Positions 52,754-62,304 of a stretch of DNA of 64,000 nt are shown here, in pieces (positions within the stretch are counted from its first letter, which is position 1; each line of letters begins with the position of its first letter). Source of the stretch: Bacteroidales bacterium. GTDB lineage: Bacteria > Bacteroidota > Bacteroidia > Bacteroidales > F082. The stretch is from the NCBI GenBank assembly GCA_017539045.1, contig JAFYHS010000010.1:38106-102105 (forward strand), written 5' to 3'. Below the pieces are notes generated by a model. That model ran no database searches. It was not told where the DNA came from and saw only the letters and a program-made list of their open reading frames with translations. Made by a program: the position numbers and the translations under genes.

Positions 52754-52761
52754 CAAAAATA
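52754..52761 (-). promoter_or_regulatory. Promoter -7 box for gldKLMN
   Basis: TATTTTTG on the minus strand, 94 nt before the gldK ATG. It lies between porP and gldK, so gldKLMN can be expressed apart from porP. Confidence 0.55.
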
Positions 52762-52869
52762 GAAAATATTATGTTTGGCCTCTTTATTTTTTTCAACTTT
52801 TTTCCAATTTCGTCTTTCAACTCCACTATTCAATCACTCAAATCCAACCGTGCTTTTGCCTCAAAAACA

Positions 52870-53832
52870 CTACAGATATCGCACGCTTCGATAGTCCTTC
52901 GGCGTCCTATCGAGATCCAACTTGAAGCAATAACTCAATCCTATTTCGTGAGAGCCCGGCAGACCCAGACCCATCGTATTAATATCGTATGAATAAGCCA
53001 CCGTGAGGTCTTTGATGGTGATGCCTGCCATAAGGGCAACCGATTCCTGGAAACGATAGTTGACACCCAAAGAGAACACGTTGTTATAGATGACACGCGC
53101 GCTGGCGTTGAACTGTGTCGAAGCAAGGTCGCTCATCACGCTGACCGAAGGAACGAAAGTAAGGTAAGGGATGTCCTCAAACTGGAAAGGATAGCCCGCC
53201 AAGACATAGAAGGTGCGGTCGGTGGTGAAACTGGCACTGCTCTCAGCGTTGTCGTTGAGGGCTTTGCCCATGCTTTCAAGCACGTTGACGACAGAAAAGC
53301 CGAGATAGAACGACTCGGGGATCTGCCAGAAAAGACCCACGTTGAAGTCGAAGAGCATGTCACTTTCTTCTCCCAAGCCGTTGAGGATGGGGTCGGTCTC
53401 TTGGTTGGGATGCAACTGCGAGAAGTCGACCGTGCGGTTGAGCAAGGTACCTGCCAAACCGATACCCAGTGACGAGCCGCCAAGATCCAAATGATAGGAA
53501 TAGCCCAAGCCCACGTTGATATTATCCTCAAAACCCAGATGGTCTTTCATGACAGAAAAAGAGAGACCGCCGTGCAACTTAGTGAAAGGCATGTCTCCCG
53601 TCAAGAGGAAAGTCTCAGGGGCTATCTCGTTGCCGTCATTATCGACAAAACCAGCCCATTGCTGACGATAAAGGCCCAAAACATTGACGCCTTCGCTCAT
53701 ACCCGCAAAACCTGCATTGGCATATGCGTAGGAATTGGTATAGTTGGTGAAGATGGGCGCCTGTTGGGCTTTCGTGACGGAAACGGAAGCCAACATCATG
53801 ACAAGGATAAGGGCTATATGTGTGATTTTCAT
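52870..53832 (-). CDS. porP: PorP/SprF family T9SS outer membrane protein
   Basis: 320 residues from the ATG at 53832 (MKITHIALILVMMLASV, cleavage TKA|QQA). Family signature: QQAPIFTNYTNSYAYANAGFAG, LGLYRQQWAGFVDNDG (in parts), FTKLHGGLSFSVMKDHLGFE, and a C-terminal barrel. PorP proteins take part in T9SS function, in some cases for specific cargo. It is directly upstream of gldK, the classical porPKLMN order. Confidence 0.92.
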   Translation of the reverse strand: MKITHIALILVMMLASVSVTKAQQAPIFTNYTNSYAYANAGFAGMSEGVNVLGLYRQQWAGFVDNDGNEIAPETFLLTGDMPFTKLHGGLSFSVMKDHLGFEDNINVGLGYSYHLDLGGSSLGIGLAGTLLNRTVDFSQLHPNQETDPILNGLGEESDMLFDFNVGLFWQIPESFYLGFSVVNVLESMGKALNDNAESSASFTTDRTFYVLAGYPFQFEDIPYLTFVPSVSVMSDLASTQFNASARVIYNNVFSLGVNYRFQESVALMAGITIKDLTVAYSYDINTMGLGLPGSHEIGLSYCFKLDLDRTPKDYRSVRYL

Positions 53833-53950
53833 CTTCAAATCGGGCAAAACTATTATGATTGAAACCGCGAATTTACGAAAATAGTATTTATCTCAGCAAA
53901 TTAATTTTTATCCCATTCAGTTAAACTTCTGTTTTTCAGTAAAATATTTT

Positions 53951-55429
53951 TTACCTAAACAACCTGATGATATCGTTGCCATTGGCTAGGATGACCAAGC
54001 CCAAAACCAGAATAAGGCCCACCGTCTCAGCCACTTCCATAAACTTGTCGCTGGGTTTGCGGCGCGTGATGATCTCAAAGAGCAGGAAGAGGATGTGTCC
54101 ACCATCCAAAGCAGGGATGGGCAAGATGTTCATCACGGCGAGGGCAACGGACAGGAAGGCCGTCATGCGCCAGAAGATGCTCCAGATCCATTGGTCGGGG
54201 AAGATCTTGCCGATGGAAATGAAGCCACCCACGCTCTCGTAAGCCTTGGTCTTAGGCGTGAAGATGAGCTTGACCTGCTTCCAATAATCACTCAACTCGC
54301 TGAAGGTCTTTTTGAAACCGGCGGGGATGGCCTGGAAGAAGCTGTATTCCTTGGTCTCCAACTCATAATAATCGGTGAGGTAGGTCTTGCAATAGGCCCC
54401 TATCACAGTTTCCTCGGTGAGGTGCATGGGCAGGGCAAGCGTGTCGGCATCGCGCAACACGATGACATGGATATCTTGGTTCTTAAAACGTTTGATATTC
54501 TTGACAAAGTCCTGATAATAAAGGGTCTCGATGTCATTAATACCGATAATGACGTCGCCGCTCTGCAAACCACCGGCTTGGGCGACAGAGTTGGCCACCA
54601 CATCGGCCACGACGAAGGGCGTGCGGTAGGTGATGAAGTTGGGGTCTTGCGATCCAAGCAGCTTGGTGACGGCATCCTCAGGTAGGTTGATCACCGTGTC
54701 CTTTCCATTGCGTTCCACCTCAACGGTCTTAGCCTTATCGAGGATGATCTGCATGGGGATGTCCTGGAACTTCTCGATGTATTCACCGTCGATGGCCAGA
54801 ATCTTGTCGCCGTCGCGGAAGCCCAGCTCATAGCCCAGACTATCAACAGAGATACCATACTTGTTGACCTCGGCGGTAGGCAGGTACTGCTCGCCTTCCT
54901 TAGCTAACAGGCCGATATAGATGGCTATGGCCAGTACCACATTCATGAACACACCGGCTACCATGATGATGAAGCGTTGCCAAGCGGGTTTACTGCGGAA
55001 CTCCCATTCCTTCGGGGGCTGCTGCATCTGCGATTTGTCCATCGACTCGTCGACCATGCCGGCGATTTTGTTGTAACCACCCAGCGGGAACCAACCGATG
55101 CCGTATTCCGTGCTGTCGCTGCGACGCCAGTCGTCTTCAGGCAATGTATTGACGTCAATAGGGTCATAGCTCTTCTGCTTCTTTCCGGCGGCATCCCGAT
55201 ATTCGGTGACCGTGTACTTCTCGGGAACGTTCTTCGAGAAGAACTTGAAACGCCACTTCCCGTTCACCTTCTTGCAGCGGAAGAGGGAGAAACCCCAGTC
55301 GAAGAAGAGATAGAACTTTTCCACACGGGTCTTGAAGGCCTTGGCGGCTAGGAAATGGCCCAGTTCGTGGACGAAAATCAAAATGGAAAGGGAAAGGAAA
55401 AACTGGAGTACCTTTATTAATATAGTCAT
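53951..55429 (-). CDS. rseP: Site-2 intramembrane metalloprotease RseP
   Basis: 492 residues. RseP cleaves anti-sigma factors within the membrane during envelope stress. Zinc motif HELGH in the first TM region (FVHELGHFLAAKAF), two PDZ-like parts in the middle (GDKILAIDGEYIEKF, GLQSGDVIIGINDIETL) and the C-terminal NILPIPALDGGHILFLLFE. In this window the double-barrel anchor protein of the sigma pair could be a substrate, but this is speculation. Confidence 0.94.
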   Translation of the reverse strand: MTILIKVLQFFLSLSILIFVHELGHFLAAKAFKTRVEKFYLFFDWGFSLFRCKKVNGKWRFKFFSKNVPEKYTVTEYRDAAGKKQKSYDPIDVNTLPEDDWRRSDSTEYGIGWFPLGGYNKIAGMVDESMDKSQMQQPPKEWEFRSKPAWQRFIIMVAGVFMNVVLAIAIYIGLLAKEGEQYLPTAEVNKYGISVDSLGYELGFRDGDKILAIDGEYIEKFQDIPMQIILDKAKTVEVERNGKDTVINLPEDAVTKLLGSQDPNFITYRTPFVVADVVANSVAQAGGLQSGDVIIGINDIETLYYQDFVKNIKRFKNQDIHVIVLRDADTLALPMHLTEETVIGAYCKTYLTDYYELETKEYSFFQAIPAGFKKTFSELSDYWKQVKLIFTPKTKAYESVGGFISIGKIFPDQWIWSIFWRMTAFLSVALAVMNILPIPALDGGHILFLLFEIITRRKPSDKFMEVAETVGLILVLGLVILANGNDIIRLFR

Positions 55430-55462
55430 TTTCCGATGTTATTTGATAGGTGAAAAAGTGCG

Positions 55463-55470
55463 CAAAGATA
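55463..55470 (-). promoter_or_regulatory. Promoter -7 box for rseP
   Basis: TATCTTTG on the minus strand, 33 nt before the ATG. Confidence 0.55.
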
Positions 55471-55477
55471 CGGATTT

Positions 55478-56413
55478 TTAGTTATCTACGGCATTGTTGA
55501 GGGTCATATAATCCACGGGGTTGACGGCTATGCCATTGTGCCACAACTCGAAATGCAGATGCTCGACCTGTTTCGAATCGCCCGATCCGCCCAAGATGGC
55601 GATGGCTTCCCCTGCCTTGACGTAGTCGCCTTCCTTCTTCAGCAAAGTGGCATTGTGCTTATAAACAGAGAAATAGCTGTCGGCATGCTGGATACCAATG
55701 CAATAGCCGTTGTTGATGCTCCAAGAGGAAAAGACCACTGTGCCGTCGTATGTCGCATTGATGATCTGGTCGCCTTCGGATGTGATGTCGACGCCAAAAT
55801 GCCCGTTGTCGGGATTGAAGGCGTTGATGATGCTGCCGTTGAGCGGGACGAAGAAGTTCTTCACCAGCGAGCTCGGTTTGGTGGGTGGCAGGTAGTCGGA
55901 GCCGAAGAGATTGTATTGGTTCTGTGCCTCGTATTCGGCGCGCAGTATACTGTCTTGCTTCGATTTCTTCAGGGTGATGGTATCAGCAACACCTTTGGGC
56001 AAAGGCTCATAGATGCTCAACGAGGCCAAGGCGCTGTCGGCAGCAAAGTCGTAGCCTTCGACGATTTTTCTGAGGTTATCGAAATAGATGTCTTTCTTGT
56101 GCATCTCCTTTTCAAGCGAGTCGGCACGGAGATTGAGCTCGTACACCTCGCGGTTGAGGTTGGTATCGGTGTAGCCTGGGATATATTCGCGCAAGGGCGT
56201 GAAGGCGATGATAAAGATAGTAATGATGATAAGCAGGAGGGCGATGCCGATGATCACAAGGATCAGATTGAGGAGGTTCAGCTTGAAATTAAGCATTGGA
56301 CGTCCCGTGTCGTCACGCGACATGAGGAAGTCGTATGTCCGGTTCAGCTTCTTGAATGAAACATTACGGAGACTGATCTTTCTAGGCTTCTTATCTTGTG
56401 GTGTTTCTGACAT
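55478..56413 (-). CDS. M23 family peptidase, membrane-anchored
   Basis: 311 residues from the ATG at 56413. Cytoplasmic N-terminus (FKKLNRTYDFLMSRDDTGRP), TM (LNLILVIIGIALLLIIITIF), coiled coil about 95-140, then the M23 domain with NGHFGVDITSEG, YFSVYKHNATLLKKEGDYV and HLHFELWHNG. The first metal motif is HFGVD and the second HLHFE, so the zinc ligands appear present. Similar Bacteroidota proteins act in cell-wall turnover or as activators of amidases. Confidence 0.9.
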   Translation of the reverse strand: MSETPQDKKPRKISLRNVSFKKLNRTYDFLMSRDDTGRPMLNFKLNLLNLILVIIGIALLLIIITIFIIAFTPLREYIPGYTDTNLNREVYELNLRADSLEKEMHKKDIYFDNLRKIVEGYDFAADSALASLSIYEPLPKGVADTITLKKSKQDSILRAEYEAQNQYNLFGSDYLPPTKPSSLVKNFFVPLNGSIINAFNPDNGHFGVDITSEGDQIINATYDGTVVFSSWSINNGYCIGIQHADSYFSVYKHNATLLKKEGDYVKAGEAIAILGGSGDSKQVEHLHFELWHNGIAVNPVDYMTLNNAVDN

Positions 56414-56443
56414 TTTGCGATGTAATAGGTCATTAATAACCTG

Positions 56444-56451
56444 CAAAAATA
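56444..56451 (-). promoter_or_regulatory. Promoter -7 box for the M23 gene
   Basis: TATTTTTG on the minus strand, 30 nt before the ATG. Confidence 0.55.
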
Positions 56452-56475
56452 GGAAAAAATTGCGACATACACGCA

Positions 56476-56505
56476 AAAAGGCCGACCGCGATTGCGATCG
56501 GCCTT
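56476..56505 (-). terminator. Terminator after groEL
   Basis: Stem around AAAAGGCCGA/TCGGCCTTTT with an extended inner stem containing one mismatch; T run on the minus strand. Confidence 0.8.
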
Positions 56506-56526
56506 TTGCTCGTTATCAATTAATGA

Positions 56527-58161
56527 TTACATCATTCCGTCCATTCCGCCGCCCATGGGCATCGGAGGTGTGGGAGGCGTAGGCTCCTTGTGGTTGCTGA
56601 TGACGCACTCGGTGGTCAGCAGCATGCCAGCGATGGAAGCGGCGTTCTCCAAGGCGACTCTCGACACCTTCACAGGGTCGATGACACCGGTCTTGAGCAG
56701 GTGCTCGTAGACCTCGGTGCGGGCGTTGAAGCCGAAGTCGTTCTTGCCTTCCTTCACCTTGTTGACGACGACCGAGCCTTCCAAGCCGGCGTTCTCAACG
56801 ATCTGGCGCAACGGCTCTTCCAAGGCGCGCTTGATGATGGCGATACCCGTGGTCTCGTCCTCATTGTCGCCCTTCATCTTCTCGATGGCCTTGATGGCGC
56901 GGATGAAACCGACACCGCCGCCAGGGATGATACCCTCTTCGATGGCAGCGCGAGTGGCGTTCAAAGCGTCCTCCACGCGATCTTTCTTTTCCTTCATCTC
57001 AACCTCGGAAGCGGCACCCACGTAGATGACTGCCACGCCACCGGCCAACTTGGCCAAGCGCTCTTGCAGTTTCTCGCGGTCGTAGTCGCTCGTGGTGGTC
57101 TTGATCTGGGCCTTGATCTGGGCGGTGCGGGCCTCGATGTCCTTCTTGGCACCGTGACCGTTCACGATGGTGGTGTTGTCCTTGTTGATGCTGACCTTGT
57201 CGGCCTGACCCAGCATCTGCAGGGTGGCATCCTCAAGCTTGTAGCCCTTCTCTTCGCTGATGACGGTACCACCAGTCAAGATGGCAATGTCTTCCAGCAT
57301 TTCTTTTCTACGGTCACCGAAGCCAGGAGCCTTGACGGCAGCGACTTTCAGTGAGCCACGCAGACGGTTGACGACCAAGGTAGCCAAAGCTTCGCCGTCG
57401 ATGTCCTCAGCGATGATGATAAGGGCGCGACCGGTTTGCAAAGTCTTTTCGAGCACGGGCAGCAAGTCCTTCATCACGGAAATCTTCTTGTCGTAGATGA
57501 GGATGTAAGGATTCTCGTAGACGGCTTCCATCTTCTCGGTGTTGGTGACGAAGTAAGGCGAGATGTAGCCACGGTCGAACTGCATACCTTCGACGACATC
57601 GACATAGGTGTTGATGCCCTTGGCGTCCTCAACGGTGATGACACCTTCTTGCTTCACCTTGCCCATAGCCTCGGCGATGAGGCCGCCGATGGTGCCGTCG
57701 TTGTTGGCAGAGATGGTAGCCACTTGTTTGATCTTCTCGTTGTCGCCGTCGACCTTCACCGACATCTTCTTCAGCGAAGCGACCACAGCGGCAACAGCCT
57801 TGTCGATACCGCGCTTCAGGTCGAGCGGGTTGGCACCGGCGGTGACGTTCTTCAGGCCCGTAGCCACGATGCTCTGGGCGAGAACGGTGGCGGTGGTGGT
57901 ACCATCACCAGCGAGGTCGTTGGTCTTGGAAGCCACTTCCTTCACCAATTGTGCACCCATGTTTTCAACGGGGTCGATGAGTTCGATTTCTTTGGCGACC
58001 GTCACACCGTCCTTGGTGATTTGGGGAGCGCCATACGACTTCTCGATGACCACGTTACGGCCTTTGGGGCCGAGGGTCACCTTCACTGCATTTGACAAAG
58101 CGTCGACGCCTTTCTTCAGGCCGTCACGCGATTCGATATTGAAAAGAATGTCTTTTGCCAT
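56527..58161 (-). CDS. groEL: Chaperonin GroEL (Hsp60)
   Basis: 544 residues. N-terminal [30 protein letters not shown] (in parts), the ATP-binding [11 protein letters not shown], the apical domain [48 protein letters not shown] (in parts) and the Gly/Met-rich tail ending GGGMDGMM. Works as a double ring with GroES. Normal length. Confidence 0.98.
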   Translation of the reverse strand: MAKDILFNIESRDGLKKGVDALSNAVKVTLGPKGRNVVIEKSYGAPQITKDGVTVAKEIELIDPVENMGAQLVKEVASKTNDLAGDGTTTATVLAQSIVATGLKNVTAGANPLDLKRGIDKAVAAVVASLKKMSVKVDGDNEKIKQVATISANNDGTIGGLIAEAMGKVKQEGVITVEDAKGINTYVDVVEGMQFDRGYISPYFVTNTEKMEAVYENPYILIYDKKISVMKDLLPVLEKTLQTGRALIIIAEDIDGEALATLVVNRLRGSLKVAAVKAPGFGDRRKEMLEDIAILTGGTVISEEKGYKLEDATLQMLGQADKVSINKDNTTIVNGHGAKKDIEARTAQIKAQIKTTTSDYDREKLQERLAKLAGGVAVIYVGAASEVEMKEKKDRVEDALNATRAAIEEGIIPGGGVGFIRAIKAIEKMKGDNEDETTGIAIIKRALEEPLRQIVENAGLEGSVVVNKVKEGKNDFGFNARTEVYEHLLKTGVIDPVKVSRVALENAASIAGMLLTTECVISNHKEPTPPTPPMPMGGGMDGMM

Positions 58162-58187
58162 GATATTGTGTTTTTATTTGTTCATTA

Positions 58188-58466
58188 TTAGATAATTGCG
58201 ATCACATCCGATTCACGCATGATCATATAATCTTTGCCGTCGAGGTGGAACTCGGTGCCAGCGTATTTGCCATAGATGACATTATCGCCGACCTTCAGGG
58301 TCATGGCGTTGTCTTTGGTGCCGGGACCTACGGCGACTACTTTACCTTGTTGGGGTTTCTCTTTGGCGGTGTCGGGGATGATGATACCGCTAGCGGTTTT
58401 CTGTTCGGCGGCAGCGGGCTCGATAACCACGCGGTCGGCCAGAGGTTTGATTGCTAATTTTGCCAT
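58188..58466 (-). CDS. groES: Co-chaperonin GroES
   Basis: 92 residues. [33 protein letters not shown] (in parts) with the mobile loop, GKVVAVGPG, and the [14 protein letters not shown] end. Directly upstream of groEL (26-bp gap). No CIRCE element seen upstream; instead there is one copy of the palindromic repeat family at 58516. Confidence 0.98.
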   Translation of the reverse strand: MAKLAIKPLADRVVIEPAAAEQKTASGIIIPDTAKEKPQQGKVVAVGPGTKDNAMTLKVGDNVIYGKYAGTEFHLDGKDYMIMRESDVIAII

Positions 58467-58515
58467 TTTATTTGATGTTTAATTGTTGATTGTTTATTCG
58501 TTGAATTGTTGAGGC

Positions 58516-58539
58516 GGTCCTTCGACAGGCTCAGGGACC
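58516..58539. repeat. Palindromic repeat, copy 1 (intergenic)
   Basis: 24-bp unit with core TTCGACAGGCTCAG, flanked by GGTCC and GGACC which can pair. Located between groES and the MATE gene. Confidence 0.8.
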
Positions 58540-58638
58540 GCGACCTTTCGGAACGGCGGATGTTAGTCACATTTCGTGCCAAAGTGGAAAATGGCAGGGT
58601 TTTGTCAGTCGGGGTGACAAAGTGACACAAAAAGGGCT

Positions 58639-58646
58639 TATCTTTG
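58639..58646 (+). promoter_or_regulatory. Promoter -7 box for the MATE gene
   Basis: TATCTTTG, 18 nt before the ATG at 58665; it rules out an in-frame TTG start at 58644. Confidence 0.55.
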
Positions 58647-58664
58647 CGCTCGAATTCGATCATT

Positions 58665-60056
58665 ATGTCCAACATCAACGACGAGCGGAAGATCAACGAG
58701 CGGTATAAGATGATGACGGAGCAGCCCGTTAGGCGGCTGATCCTCAAGATGGCCGTGCCGACCATCATCAGCATGCTCGTGACCACCATTTATAATATGG
58801 TGGACTCGTTCTATGTAGGACATTTGAGCACCGAAGCTGTGGCAGGCGTGGGGGTCTCCTTTGCCTATATGGCCTTCATCAACGCTTGTGGCTTCTTCTT
58901 CGGGCATGGCTCGGGCAACTACATCTCGCGGGCCTTGGGGGCCAAGCAGGGTCAGAACGCAGGGCGCATGGCTGCCACGGGCTTCTTCACGCCATTGATT
59001 GTAGGTGCCCTTGTGGGCTGGAGTTGTCTGCTGTTCATCTCGCCCTTGTCGCGAGCCATGGGCGCCACCGACAGCATCCTCCCCTACGCCAACAACTACT
59101 TGCGTTTCATCCTGATTGCCACACCTTTCATGATGTCGTCGCTGACACTCAACAACCAGTTGCGACTGCAAGGCAACGCCCGTTTCGGCATGATCGGCAT
59201 TGCCTCGGGCGCCATCCTCAATATCATCCTCGACCCAATCTTTATCTTTGTGCTTGACTTGGGTGTCAGTGGCGCCTCATTGGCCACGGCGGTGAGCCAA
59301 TGTTTCGGCTGGTGCATCTTACTTTGGGGCACTTCGCGACCTGGCAATGTGCACATCAAGCTGAAGAATTTCACTCCTACCCTATACTATTACAAGGAAA
59401 TCACGCGGGGCGGCTTGCCTTCGTTGGCACGGCAGGCCTTGTCGGTGGTGGCCACCATCAGCCTCAACCGTATGGCGGTGCATTATGCCTTGCCTAGCAA
59501 CGAAGCCTCCACGGTGGCAGCTTTCACCATTGTTTCGCGCATCACTATGTTCTGCTTTGCCGTTGTCATCGGGTTTGGACAAGGCTTTCAGCCCGTGTGC
59601 GGCTATAACTACGGTGCCAAGCTTTACGCCCGTGTCAAGGAAAGCTATATGTTTTGTATCACCCTGTCCACGGCTTTTTTGATTGTCTTAGCCACCGTAG
59701 TCTATATCTTTGCGCCCGACATTATCTCTTGGTTCCGTGGCGAAGACCCCGAGCTCATCCGCGTGGGCAGTCAAGCTTTGCGTTGGCAGTGCATCGCTTT
59801 CCCGCTGATGGGCATGTGCACTGCGACCAACATGCTGTTCCAAAACATCGGCTACACCTGGCAGGCCACGCTGCTCTCGATGTGCCGACAAGGCTTGTAT
59901 TTCCTGCCTGCGGTCTTCATCATGTCGTGGCTTTGGGGAATCACAGGCATCGAAGCCGCACAAGCCGTCGCCGATGTTTGCACCTTCTTGACTTCGTTGC
60001 CGTTTGCCATCTGGATCTACAGAGTACTCACCGCGAAGTCACAGCATAATGCGTGA
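58665..60056 (+). CDS. MATE family efflux transporter
   Basis: 463 residues from the ATG at 58665, twelve TM helices in two homologous halves. MATE features: [55 protein letters not shown] (in parts), [25 protein letters not shown], and in the second half [17 protein letters not shown]. These export drugs or metabolites with Na+ or H+. The 3' end overlaps the GH95 gene by 29 bp, tail to tail. Confidence 0.92.
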   Translation: MSNINDERKINERYKMMTEQPVRRLILKMAVPTIISMLVTTIYNMVDSFYVGHLSTEAVAGVGVSFAYMAFINACGFFFGHGSGNYISRALGAKQGQNAGRMAATGFFTPLIVGALVGWSCLLFISPLSRAMGATDSILPYANNYLRFILIATPFMMSSLTLNNQLRLQGNARFGMIGIASGAILNIILDPIFIFVLDLGVSGASLATAVSQCFGWCILLWGTSRPGNVHIKLKNFTPTLYYYKEITRGGLPSLARQALSVVATISLNRMAVHYALPSNEASTVAAFTIVSRITMFCFAVVIGFGQGFQPVCGYNYGAKLYARVKESYMFCITLSTAFLIVLATVVYIFAPDIISWFRGEDPELIRVGSQALRWQCIAFPLMGMCTATNMLFQNIGYTWQATLLSMCRQGLYFLPAVFIMSWLWGITGIEAAQAVADVCTFLTSLPFAIWIYRVLTAKSQHNA

Positions 60057-62295
60057 CTTTCCCATCCTTCCAAGTGCATTCCACCACCTTATTGCCTCGG
60101 GCGCAAAGCCCTTTGAAATGGCCGTCCTTCCATACCGATGGCAGTGCGGGCAGCAACTCGATTTCCCCGTCATGGCTTTGCAGCAGCATCTCGGCGATGC
60201 CAGCCGTGCCGCCGAAGTTGCCGTCGATTTGGAAAGGAGGATGGGCGCAGAAAAGGTTAGGATAGGTGCCTGCTGAATGGCTTCCGTCAAGATGAACTGC
60301 TGGTTCGAGCAGGTTCCTCAAAAGATGATAGGCATGATCGCCATCATGAAGCCGTGCCCAGAAGCAGATCTTCCATGCTCTTGACCAGCCTGTGCCTTCG
60401 TCGCCACGACGACATAAGGTCTCACGGCAGGCATCCATCAGTTCGGGTGTCTTGGATCGGGTCAACATCGTGCCAGGATAAAGGCCGAAGAGATGCGACA
60501 CATGGCGGTGTTGTGGCTCCACTTCCTTGTAGTCTTTCAGCCATTCCTGCAGATAACCCTGCTCGCTAACCTGCATAGGCGGAAAATGGGATTTGGCATC
60601 GCGAAGGCTGTCGGAAAAAGCCTCATCGACACCCAAAATGTCTGCCGACTGACACACCGCATCGTACAGCTCGCTGACAATCTGAACATCCATTGTGCTG
60701 CCCATGCACACGCTGACGGCGGTGCTGTCGTTGAGCCAGAAGGCGTTTTCAGGCGAGGTCGTCGGGGCGGTGACGAGCCAGCCATGTCCGGGTTCCTCTA
60801 TCATCGCATCGAGGAAGAACTGCGCTGCCTCTTTCATTAATGGATAAGCCTCACGCAGGAAATTTGTGTCGTGCGTAAACTCATAATGCTGCCATGCGTG
60901 CAGGGCCAGCCAAGCCCCGCCCGTATTGGTGGCACCCCACGAAGGATGCTCGCCAGGGGCCGTGAAGCCCCATGGGTTGCAGACCACATGGGCGGTCCAA
61001 CCTCGGGCGCCGTAGAACGATTGTGCTGTCTTTCGTCCTGAAGGCATCAACCCTTCGGCAAAATGAATCAATGGCGGGTGCAACTCCGAGAGGTTGCACA
61101 CCTCGCAAGGCCAGTGGTTCATCTCCACGTTGATGTTCAGGTGGTAGTCGCCGTTCCAAGGGGTCTGGATGGTGTTGGCCCACAAACCTTGCAGGTTGGG
61201 CGGCAGCAGGTCCTCGCGCGTGGAGCTGATAAGCAGGTAACGCCCGTAATGGAAGTAACAGGTCGGTAGCCAAGGGTCGTCGTTGACGAGGAAATCTTTC
61301 CAATGGTCTTCCAATGTGAGGTTTTGTTTCTCTTTGGGATCGCCAACCACCAACTCCACACGGTCAAACAGCTCGTGATGGGCTTTCAGATGGTCGATTT
61401 TTACCGCCTCAAAGCCTTTTTCGATGGCCTTTTGCAGATGTTCCTTGACATACGCCTCGGGGTCGTCGCACATGAAATCGGTGGCAGCACAGAAGTAGAC
61501 GATTGTTTCGTTGTTGGATGCAACCATCTGTGCCTTAGCATAATATTGCATTCCTTCCACGCCTTCTACGTTGCTGTCTAACTGGCCGAACATCACTACG
61601 CCGTCAGCATCATTGATGACTTCGGCTTTTTCGGGACGGGAGAGGTTGATGGTGAGGGGAAGGCAGGTCGTTGAGCCTGTCGAAACGCCGTCATAAATTA
61701 CGGTCGGCCCTTCGACGGGCTCAGGGACCTTAACTTCTATCACCGCGACATCATCAACGCGAGAGATAAAGCTTTCGCGCTCGTAATGTTGTCCGCCTTT
61801 CTCGAAGGAAACCTTGTGTGTGGCGTCGTTGAGGCACAGTGTCCGCTGATAGTTCGTCACGGAATCGTAATTGGGATAATGATAGGTAATCGTCATGTTG
61901 CCCAAGGTCTGGTAGCAGCCAAAAGGCACCTTGGCGCCTTGGCCATGGCCCGAGCCTTCGCCACCGCAGACAAAGGTCTCGTACATCAGGTTTTGTGCTT
62001 CGTCGTTCCTACCTTCTTTCAAAAGTTGTTGGATTTTGGGCAGGGATTCCAACGCCAAGGGGTTGCTGTCGTCGCTCGGTGCGCCTGACCACAAAGTAAT
62101 ATCGTTCAACACAATGGTCTCCTCGTCCACCCCACCGTCGGGCGTCATGCCGAGATGGCCGTTGCCCAAAGGGAAACATTCCTCCCAGAGTTGAGCCGGA
62201 GAAGTTACAATGAGATTCCATGATTGGGATTGCTCTTTCGTCTGACAACCCAACAATCCAGCCAAGAGTAATATGCCAAAAAAACGCAGTTTCAT
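60028..62295 (-). CDS. GH95 family alpha-L-fucosidase-like lipoprotein
   Basis: 755 residues: lipobox LLGC (Cys17), then the GH95 opening [19 protein letters not shown] and [15 protein letters not shown]. Catalytic-region motifs are intact: [19 protein letters not shown] (two key Asn), TTSPENAFW (Glu) and [17 protein letters not shown] (Asp). GH95 enzymes remove alpha-1,2-fucose (some act on galactose). Residues about 189-210 ([10 protein letters not shown] then DGVSTGSTT) are extra and coded by two copies of a palindromic repeat, in the N-terminal beta-sandwich, away from the active site. Probably surface- or periplasm-anchored. Confidence 0.9.
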   Translation of the reverse strand: MKLRFFGILLLAGLLGCQTKEQSQSWNLIVTSPAQLWEECFPLGNGHLGMTPDGGVDEETIVLNDITLWSGAPSDDSNPLALESLPKIQQLLKEGRNDEAQNLMYETFVCGGEGSGHGQGAKVPFGCYQTLGNMTITYHYPNYDSVTNYQRTLCLNDATHKVSFEKGGQHYERESFISRVDDVAVIEVKVPEPVEGPTVIYDGVSTGSTTCLPLTINLSRPEKAEVINDADGVVMFGQLDSNVEGVEGMQYYAKAQMVASNNETIVYFCAATDFMCDDPEAYVKEHLQKAIEKGFEAVKIDHLKAHHELFDRVELVVGDPKEKQNLTLEDHWKDFLVNDDPWLPTCYFHYGRYLLISSTREDLLPPNLQGLWANTIQTPWNGDYHLNINVEMNHWPCEVCNLSELHPPLIHFAEGLMPSGRKTAQSFYGARGWTAHVVCNPWGFTAPGEHPSWGATNTGGAWLALHAWQHYEFTHDTNFLREAYPLMKEAAQFFLDAMIEEPGHGWLVTAPTTSPENAFWLNDSTAVSVCMGSTMDVQIVSELYDAVCQSADILGVDEAFSDSLRDAKSHFPPMQVSEQGYLQEWLKDYKEVEPQHRHVSHLFGLYPGTMLTRSKTPELMDACRETLCRRGDEGTGWSRAWKICFWARLHDGDHAYHLLRNLLEPAVHLDGSHSAGTYPNLFCAHPPFQIDGNFGGTAGIAEMLLQSHDGEIELLPALPSVWKDGHFKGLCARGNKVVECTWKDGKVTHYAVTSR
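61666..61689. repeat. Palindromic repeat, copy 2 (in GH95 coding region)
   Basis: 24-bp unit containing TTGAGCCTGTCGAA, identical to the copy at 63748. Read on the coding (minus) strand it specifies GVSTGSTT. Confidence 0.85.
61706..61729. repeat. Palindromic repeat, copy 3 (in GH95 coding region)
   Basis: 24-bp unit with core TTCGACGGGCTCAG, inverted relative to copy 2 and 16 bp away from it. On the coding strand it specifies VPEPVEGP. Confidence 0.85.
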
Positions 62296-62304
62296 GACGC
62301 TGAA

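Noticed and set aside
58467-58638. CIRCE or other heat-shock operator upstream of groES
   Set aside because: No TTAGCACTC-N9-GAGTGCTAA-like inverted repeat is present; the only palindrome belongs to the 24-bp repeat family. The same holds for the dnaK leader (32378-32530).
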